A stretch of DNA of 64,000 nucleotides. It comes from Rhizophagus clarus. Taxonomy: Eukaryota; Glomeromycota; Glomeromycetes; Glomerales; Glomeraceae. Positions 57,187 to 64,000 of this stretch are shown piece by piece. Below the pieces are notes generated by a model. It saw only the letters and a list, made by a program, of their open reading frames with translations. It was not told where the DNA came from and ran no database searches. The stretch spans positions 1,054,001-1,118,000 of the forward strand of contig BLAL01000012.1 of the NCBI GenBank assembly GCA_015698045.1, in the 5' to 3' direction. A program made the position numbers and the translations under genes. Every line of letters begins with the position of its first letter. Within the stretch, counting starts at the first letter, position 1.

Positions 57187-57772
57187 TGAAATTTTACATC
57201 CAAGAAAACACAAAAGCAAAGAACCGATACCTACAAAAAAAAGATAAATTTTAAAAAGAAAAAAAAATTAAAAATATAAGTTTAGTCTCGGAACTTATCA
57301 AATCAGAATCTAAAGATGAAGGAACCGATACCTGCAAAAAAAAGAAATTTAAAAAATATGTTTCATTTAAACCTACCAAATCCAAAATCAAAACCGAAGG
57401 AACCGATACCTACAAAAAAAAAGATAAAATTTTTTTTAAAAAAAAATTAAAAAATATAAGTTTAGTCTCGAAACTTACCAAATCAGAATCTAAAGATGAA
57501 GAAACCGATACCTGCAAAAAAAAAGATGAAATTTTAAAAAAAAAAAAATTAAAAAATATGTTTAGTCTCGAAACTTACCAAGTCAGAATCCTAAGATGAA
57601 GGAGCCAATACCTGCGAAAAAAAAGATAAAATTTAAAAAAAAAAAAAATATGAAAAATGTAAGTTTCGTCTTGAAACAAAAAAAAATCAAAAAAAAAAAA
57701 AAATAAAAAATAAAAAGTATAAGTTTCGTCTAAACTTACCAAATCCAAAATCCAAAATCGAAGGAACTGATA
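57187..57772 (-). repeat. Array of 33-nt mini-exons with splice signals
   Basis: Minus-strand cassettes have a T-tract ending GTAG, GCAG or GTAAG, a 33-nt island, and GTAAGT (or GTAGGT). Islands are 57772-57740, 57611-57579, 57511-57479, 57409-57377 and 57331-57299 (donor ATAAGT). The last is 57230-57187, 44 nt. In phase 0 they read VSVPSSLDSDL, VSVSSSLDSDL, VSVPSVLILDL and YQFLRFWILDL. One copy (57611) has an in-frame TAG. Spacing is about 80-160 bp. Confidence 0.7.
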
Positions 57773-57852
57773 CTTACAAAAAAGATAAAATTTAAAAAAT
57801 CAAAACAAAAAAAAAAAAAAAATTCAAAAATACGGTTCATCTCGAAACTTAC

Positions 57853-58460
57853 GTCTTTCACTTTCCCTATATCATATCTAGCACTATTATCGTAATTATG
57901 AGATTTAATAAGAATAATAGGTTTTCGTCAAGCATCCGTCGAAAGCGTGGGTAAAAAGCCCAGTATTCAAAGTTAGCCAAAGAAAATTCACAGAATTATC
58001 CTGGTAATGAGTGTTTAAGAAAGACAATTCTTTGAACCATTTAGCTACGCAGTCTTTGACGGAAAGCCGGCTAGGTATTGGTATTACTTCCATGATATAA
58101 GCCTTCCACTATTGGTTGTGATCTGATCCAAAAATAAATAGGAAAATTAGTTAATTCTACGATAAACTTAAATTATGTTTTGTAAAAATATCTAATATCG
58201 GGCACGGATTAAAGACAGAGTTCCAATCATGTTCATTCAATGTCATAACCTAAGCAACATAAAAAAGTTTAGGTATCAGCAAGATATACAATAAGTCCCG
58301 TCACTAACATTTTTCCTTTAATTTTGGAAATGAATTCTGAAATGATGCCATTAAATCGAGCAATCCATTTTCGTCTTGTGAGCTTAGTCAAAAACCATAA
58401 CACCAAATATTGGATTTCATCTTTTGTAGTCACAATTTTTGTTGAATCCCGTCCAAATAA
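57853..58460 (-). CDS. Unrecognised multi-exon gene feeding the 33-nt array
   Basis: Minus strand: about 58455-58295 reads GRDSTKIVTTKDEIQYLVLW and TRRKWIARFNGIISEFISKI. After a GCTTAG acceptor (about 58251) comes VMTLNEHDWNSVFNPCPILD. 58093-57905 reads MEVIPIPSRLSVKDCVAKWF then ELSFLNTHYQDNSVNFLWLT. In a shifted frame 57923-57853 reads RKPIILIKSHNYDNSARYDI to a GTAAGT donor at 57852 in phase 0, matching the phase of the mini-exon array. The change of frame near 57925 means a missed intron or a frameshift. I recognise no domain. Probably a real but possibly broken gene. Confidence 0.4.
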
Positions 58461-58970
58461 TATAATAATTAATTAAATAAAGATTAATAATTAATATAAT
58501 AAAGCTCACTATTACCATTACAGCTGTTTCAAGATTTCAGTTTTAAAAGAGTCAACATAAAGAAAGAAAAAATAAAATAAAAGTTCTTTAAAAATAAGAA
58601 AAAAAAAACTTATCAAATTTCAATTATAAATTCCAGAAGTTATTCAAAAAAGAAAAAATTATTAATGAACACGAACTAAAAAAACAAATTTTTGCCAATA
58701 CTCACATCTACGTAAAAACAAATTTTGCTAATGCTCACATTTTCGATGATGCTCACAGCTATGCAAGTGTTTATACGTTTACGTTCATTTTATACATTTT
58801 ATGAATGATCGATAATCTAATCTACATTAACGCACATGGGGAAATTTTATAAACACTCTTGTGATACATAAGATATCAATATTTAATTGTTGAATTGAAT
58901 TTATCACGCCCCGTGTAAATATGACGGATTTAAGTGCACTTTTTAATAATAAATTTTTTCATAATTTATA
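58461..58970. other. Intergenic AT-rich region
   Basis: It contains a duplicated ACAAATTTTGC/TGCTCACA pair (about 58684-58760). No gene is supported. Confidence 0.4.
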
Positions 58971-60072
58971 ATGTCTGAAAAAATATTGTGTCTATGTTTT
59001 ATTTGCAAAAGTGAAAATCCTGAATTAGGCGGTAAGTTTTATACCGTCATAACTGTTAAATAAACATAGAAAAAGAGAACTTGAATGGATCAAAAGTACA
59101 AATATGCAACAAAGTATTGAAGGAAAGTGAGTTTTTTTTTACTTTAATATTAAATAAAATGAAACTTTACTAATTATTATTTTCTGTGATGATGAATTGT
59201 TACAAGATGACAATTCAAGTAACGATAATTTACTACAAGATAATAATTCAAGTGATGACGATGACTTACAAGGTTCAACTGACAATGATAACTCACAAGA
59301 TGATAATAATTCAAGTGATGAAAATGATGACTTGCAAAATTATGATAATTTAAGTGATGACAATTTACAAGATTATTAATATATGCAAGAGTTAGATCAA
59401 GAATGCTTTAATTATGATACACAAATGTCATTTATAAATGAATTAAATAATGGTAAGCTTTGATTTGTATTTTTATATATTAATTAAATATGAGCTAATT
59501 AACAGAGTTTCAAACTGATATAGATAATTCTAAATTAAATATATCTCAAAATTTGGCATACGCGTTACGACTTTTTGAAATTAAAATTCGATGCAATTTA
59601 ACTGATAATTCATTTACTCAAATCATGAAAGCAAGCAATATCTCGATTAGTATTTATCATATAAGAACAACATTAAAAAATTAATAGATATCGAACCACA
59701 GTGGATTGACATGTGTATTCATTCCTGTTGTGCATATACAGGACAATTTGACAATGTCCTTATTGCAATGAACAAAGATATAATAAACAAAAAAAATCAC
59801 GTTACCAATTTGCATGTTTTTCTCTTATAAATGCAATACCAGAATCCAAGTCGTGCAGAAGAGTTATGTTATCAATATATATACACATCACGTGATGGTT
59901 TTGGTAAAGATGGTAAAATAGGAGATGTATTTGATGGAGAATGTTATTTTAATCTTTTGAAAATGAGGTATTTTCAAGATGCACATGATGTTGCTTTAAC
60001 TGGATCTATAGATGGATACCAGATATTTCATCAAAAAACTGAAGACTGCTGGATTGTATTATTTTTTTATTA
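58971..60072 (+). pseudogene. Truncated CACTA (En/Spm) transposase
   Basis: 58971-59031 encodes MSEKILCLCFICKSENPELG before a GTAAGT donor. An acidic repeat region follows (59197-59379, such as LLQDNNSSDDDDLQ). Then come QNLAYALRLFEIKIRC and IDIEPQWIDMCIHSCCAYTG (about 59520-59750), and in 59831-60073 GDVFDGECYFNLLKMRYFQD, then DVALTGSIDGYQIFHQKTED and CWIVLF. These are the ordered landmarks of Tnp2-type CACTA transposases. Stops and shifts near 59380, 59680 and 59830 break it, and it is cut off at CWIVLF, well before the catalytic core is complete. No CACTA termini were found. Confidence 0.75.
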
Positions 60073-60136
60073 AATATAAAGATAAAAACCATTTTACAAC
60101 AGGTTTTTTTATTAAATTAGTTAACCATTACGAAAT

Positions 60137-60290
60137 GGTTTATTTAAAATTTTAAAAGCTAGAAATGTTCCTGTCAAGCCTTTAACAAATTTAATTGGAA
60201 ATACTAGTGGATCTCTTATTGAAATAAAAATTGATTATATAAGTCATAATGATATTGATAACAAAAGAATTATTCATACTATAACAATTA
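60137..60290 (+). pseudogene. F-box relic (group B)
   Basis: Reads FKILKARNVPVKPLTNLIGN, then SGSLIEIKIDYISHNDIDNK and RIIHTI. This matches residues around 300-350 of the gene at 61143 (FLQILKASYVPVKPLTCLIG). It then jumps straight to the 3' flank shared with 50959, so an internal deletion removed the C-terminal third. Nothing of the F-box remains. Confidence 0.85.
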
Positions 60291-60690
60291 TAGGTTTTAA
60301 TATTAAATAAAGACATAGTTCAAACAAGTAATAATTATTAATATCAATTTAATGATAAATATTTTGAGGATATAATTGAAAGCAGGATTTATGTTTAAAT
60401 TAGAGTATAATTTAAATTTTATATTGTTACAACAAGTAAAATTCTTTGTAAAATAGAACATAATTTATAAAATGTGAAACGCAACTGTGATATTGTGAGT
60501 TGTTCAAATGGGCAGAAACATTTAAGCTTCTAAACATTAATAGTATTTAGTTTTAAATTTCAAAATTAATAATCCAACAAATTAATGAATATTATAATAA
60601 TAAAGTTTGAAATGACCGCATATATTTAACGCTTTTTTTTTTTTGCTTTGAATAATTTAATCCGATTAACCATTCGATTAAATTAGTGGA
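60276..60690 (+). repeat. Duplicate of F-box 3' flank (50959-51340)
   Basis: Collinear with 50959-51340 (see that entry), with an extra internal insertion of about 60 bp near 60315-60390. Confidence 0.8.
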
Positions 60691-61142
60691 ACTCATATAC
60701 AGCGAGTACAATCTACTTGTAAAATTTTATGAAAAATTAAACTGTAAACCTGTGATAAAGGTATACTCTTAGAGTTATAACTTATTCAAGTCATGTAAAC
60801 TTGACTTAATTACGTCAAATTACGTCAAATTACGTCTATGACATACTTGTTTTATATTCTAAAGACTGCACCCCTAGATAAAGGGCAATTATCTAACTGG
60901 AAATGTCTAGTCTTATTATTACAATATATGAATGTCACATGCTTATTATTAATGTACAAATAAATTAAGATCTGCTCTATACATCGCATCATGTGACTAC
61001 GTTTTAATTCGTACGAACCCAACTTCAAATAAATGAGTCATTTGAACAACATGACTATGCCTAATTCGTAACTTCACAACGCCTCTATTTAAAATAAATA
61101 AATAAGCCACTTGAACAATTTGCGCACTTTTTAACGACAAAA
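60691..61142 (+). promoter_or_regulatory. Upstream region of group B F-box gene
   Basis: Words AAATAAATGAGTCATTTGAA, GCCTAATTCGTAAC, TTCACAACG and ACTTGAACAATTTG recur upstream of the 49504 gene and in the relic at 53438. They define a conserved proximal promoter of the group. GTCAAATTACGTCAAATTACG is a short tandem at about 60815-60836. Confidence 0.5.
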
Positions 61143-62594
61143 ATGAAGTTGATTAGAGATATTTTTTATTTGATATTAGAAGAATTGCAAGATGATAAAC
61201 GAACCCTTTATTCATCTCTTACAGTCAATAAAACATGGTGGGAAATAATTATTCGAATTTTATGGAAAAATCCTTGGAAATATATAACGGATGAATTTAA
61301 AGAATTTTCTTTTTTCGTAATAATTATTTCGCATTTATCGGATGAGTCAAAAAATAATTTAAAGATTCAAGGAATTGATTTACCTACAGTTTCATCTCAA
61401 AAACTTTTATTTAATTATATTAGTTTTTGTAGACACTTAAATTTTAATGCGTTGGATAAAATATTTACTACTATCAGAATCAAATATCATTATTCGAACT
61501 CAACTTTAATTATATTAAAAAATGAAATTTATAAACTTTTTATTAACGAAAATACAAAATTCATTCATCATCTTTATATACCTCAACAGTTTGATTATTG
61601 TATTCCTGGAGCTCAAAATTGTTTTTCAGATATTGTATTTCTCAGTTGTAGTACGAATATAAAAGATGATGTATTAAATGGATTAACAAAAATTTGTAAA
61701 TCCGTTAAAGAATTGGAACTTCTCATTAGTGACAGTAACAATAATTATGGTATTACTAGATTAATTGATATTCCTACAAACTTAATCAATGTTCGTTTTA
61801 TAACCAATCATCCAAGTACTGGTCTTTTTGCGTATTATTTAGATATTAATAATAAATTATTTTATAAAATTCTTGAAGATTCGTTAATAAAACGTTCAAA
61901 CACAATACGATATTTTAAGATGACTAAACAACCTACCATAAATATTCTTTCATCTCTTATATATTTAGTAAGATTAGAATTGTGTGGTGGTCGTTATCAT
62001 CCATGGAATTGTTTAGAAAACTTAACTTTACCTTTCTTACAAATTCTAAAAGCTAGTTATGTTCCTGTCAAACCTTTAACATGTTTAATTGGAAATACTA
62101 GTGGTTCTCTTGTTGAAATAAAAATTGATTATACAAATCACAATGAGATTGATAATAAAAGAATTATTCAGGTTATTTATCATAATTGTCCAAGCCTTAA
62201 GTATCTTAAATTGGAGATTATAAGTGATAATATTCCAGAATTAGAAAATTTATTAATTAATTGTCAAAGTTTAATTAGGTTATATATTCTTTTTAATGAA
62301 CTTAAATTTAATTGGAATAATTTATTTAACATATTAACTGAATTGTCACCTAGTAGTTTGTTTAAATTCAAATTTTTTAGTTCTTATGCATCACCTAATT
62401 TAGATTCCTTTAAAATATTCTTAAGTAATTGGAAAGGGAGAAAACCTTTGTTATTAAAATTTAGCATAATGAAAAATATTGAAGAAGAATATTCTACTTT
62501 AATAGAAAAATATAAATCAGAAGGGGTAATTAATAAATGTACCTTAGTAATAATTGGGGGTTTTAATTCTTCTAAAAAAATCGTAATCGATTAA
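61143..62594 (+). CDS. F-box/LRR-like protein, 483 aa (group B)
   Basis: Starts MKLIRDIFYLILEELQDDKR, F-box core YSSLTVNKTWWEIIIRILWKNPWKYI (the usual C after W is W here). Leucine-rich part: HLYIPQQF, VKELELLISD, FLQILKASYVPVKPLTCLIG, LKYLKLEIIS. It is nearly collinear with the 49504 gene. Its C-terminus differs: after YKSEGVINK it continues CTLVIIGGFNSSKKIVID instead of stopping at KFDR, an extension of about 15 residues from a changed 3' end. Intronless. Presumed SCF adaptor, substrate unknown. Confidence 0.9.
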   Translation: MKLIRDIFYLILEELQDDKRTLYSSLTVNKTWWEIIIRILWKNPWKYITDEFKEFSFFVIIISHLSDESKNNLKIQGIDLPTVSSQKLLFNYISFCRHLNFNALDKIFTTIRIKYHYSNSTLIILKNEIYKLFINENTKFIHHLYIPQQFDYCIPGAQNCFSDIVFLSCSTNIKDDVLNGLTKICKSVKELELLISDSNNNYGITRLIDIPTNLINVRFITNHPSTGLFAYYLDINNKLFYKILEDSLIKRSNTIRYFKMTKQPTINILSSLIYLVRLELCGGRYHPWNCLENLTLPFLQILKASYVPVKPLTCLIGNTSGSLVEIKIDYTNHNEIDNKRIIQVIYHNCPSLKYLKLEIISDNIPELENLLINCQSLIRLYILFNELKFNWNNLFNILTELSPSSLFKFKFFSSYASPNLDSFKIFLSNWKGRKPLLLKFSIMKNIEEEYSTLIEKYKSEGVINKCTLVIIGGFNSSKKIVID

Positions 62595-64000
62595 TTGATT
62601 GATTACACATAGTAGCCATATCAATTATTAATTTTTGAAATTACTATTAAATAAAACTTATTTATTTACTTCTGCCCATCCATTCACAAAATGTGGTTCG
62701 ATATAACTAATTTGCAATTAACATCATCATATTATCAAGTTATTATTAGATTTTACTAATTTTATTTCACCCACTTTCCGATTGTAATCGGTTCGGATTC
62801 ATGTAATAACGGCAGAAGTTATTGATGTTGACCAGCCGAAATCAATTGAAAGTGAGACGAAAAGTAGTAAAATCCATATTATTGTTATTAACAAAATAAT
62901 TGTTGATGTCGAGTAAAAACATCGCATATGCTGAAAAAATTGGGAAAATTATTTACATTTTGAAATAAATAAAGATTTGTCGTACAATATAAATTTTTTT
63001 TTTTCCAATTTCGTGCACTTACGTTTAACATTCAATTTCTAAAATTGCTATTTTTTTTTTTTCTTTATTTAATTTGGCTGAAAGATTATGCTGATTTTTT
63101 TGAGCTTAACATTTAATAATAAATATGTATAAAAATCATTTACATATTGTAAGTATAAATTGTCTTAAAAACTAAGCCCAACGCTAACCCAAATAAAATT
63201 AAAATAAAATTTAATTAGCCACAAAAAATTAATACAAATTGGTTTTAAAAACAACTAAGCCCCTTCGGCTTAGCTAACTAAATGCTAAGCCAAAAAAAGT
63301 TATATATTTTGACTTGAAAATAAAAATAACTAAGCCATTTCTTGTTAAATACTAAGCCCAAAGCAATTTTTTATTATTAAAATAAATATATATATATATA
63401 TGGCTAATTATTAATAAAATTTACCCTAATTTTTTTAAAAATGAAACAAATAAAGCTTTCCCTATCAACAATTAATTAAATAAACCCTTATAACTCGATA
63501 GAATACTTCAATCACGCTTGATCATAGACTTTTCACTACTGATGAATAAACTGATAATGTGTCATATAGGATTAAGGATTATAAAGCAACAACATACTTA
63601 TAATTTCTAAAATAAAATACAGAATACAAATTACTATAATTAATGTCAGAAAGAGTTTATAATTTAAAAATTGCAAGAACCACACAATTACATAGATTTT
63701 AACCAACTATACTCAATAGAAGGTAATTTTGCAATTTATTCTGTCATAGTCAAACATTACGTGCAGTTTACTTAAATTATTATTATCCAGGATTATCAAA
63801 ATTTGAAAATAAATTGATTCAATAAACAAATATATTAAAGAAGGAAAATATTGAGCTAGTAACTATCAACAATTGATGAAAGAAAGCCATCATATAAAAT
63901 GATTATTTGGTAAATTAAATTGGAAGAAACTTGCTCATAACCTTGAATATTTCAAGTACTCATTAGATTCTGCACTTTAAATTTGGATAATTATAATCTT
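62595..64000. other. Intergenic region with ACTAAGCC repeats
   Basis: Between 63170 and 63362 the word ACTAAGCC/CTAAGCCC recurs about six times at irregular spacing, with a small hairpin AAGCCCCTTCGGCTT. An AT dinucleotide run lies at about 63387-63401. The last 150 bp contain a short kinase-like phrase (KLNWKKLAHNLEYF) too weak to call. Confidence 0.4.

Noticed and set aside
63870-64000. Kinase-like phrase KLNWKKLAHNLEYF
   Set aside because: Too short, with no catalytic motif next to it, and the window ends here.

Overview
The window looks like a nuclear contig of an arbuscular-mycorrhizal fungus of the Rhizophagus type. This is an inference from three things. It is very AT-rich with small spliced introns (GTAAG...TAG). 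It carries dispersed paralogues of F-box/LRR-like proteins and of TKL-like kinases in the style expanded in that lineage. It is full of transposon remains. No rRNA, complete tRNA, CRISPR array or prokaryotic operon structure was seen.

Layout. 0.9-14.8 kb is the kinase and F-box neighbourhood: a six-exon kinase (857-3357), an intronless F-box gene (4557-6059), a kinase whose 5' half appears shattered into more than 30 microexons (7457-11935), a kinase relic (about 12.8-13.0 kb) and a likely pseudokinase (13448-14681). 15.4-17.3 kb is an A-rich block. A two-exon small heat-shock protein gene follows at 18063-18579. An F-box gene on the minus strand (20223-21707) lies between two copies of one MITE. 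24.3-36.7 kb is a transposon graveyard. It holds a decayed Tc1/mariner-like element, a 37-bp satellite split by a solo LTR, a decayed 5.4-kb hAT element that carries a nested 2.4-kb non-autonomous hAT-like element, and further MITEs. A second minus-strand F-box gene (38244-39653) is paralogous to the first. 41.5-45.6 kb holds a small doubtful ORF, a 38-bp minisatellite and another A-rich block. Three plus-strand F-box genes (46662, 49504, 61143) form a second paralogue group, with a duplicated relic at 60.1 kb. Between them lie a broken gene of a Rhizophagus family, a SAP-motif gene split by a MITE, a zinc-knuckle gene, an A-rich mini-exon array and a truncated CACTA transposase.

How the genes may work together. 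F-box proteins are substrate adaptors of SCF ubiquitin ligases and the kinases are TKL-like. Both groups look like lineage-expanded, fast-changing signalling repertoires, with several degenerate catalytic motifs. The sequence shows no operon or pathway coupling.

The most unusual item is 7.48-10.67 kb. About 33 tandem units of roughly 75-117 bp each carry a branch-point-like CTAAC/CTAAT, a 3' splice site, a 3-nt (rarely 1, 6 or 9 nt) microexon and a GTAAGT donor. When joined they keep the reading frame from an upstream ATG exon into a kinase domain without a stop. A second, independent array of 33-nt mini-exons lies on the minus strand at 57.2-57.8 kb. Together they suggest that tandem duplication of intron-exon-intron cassettes is a recurring way of building genes in this genome.
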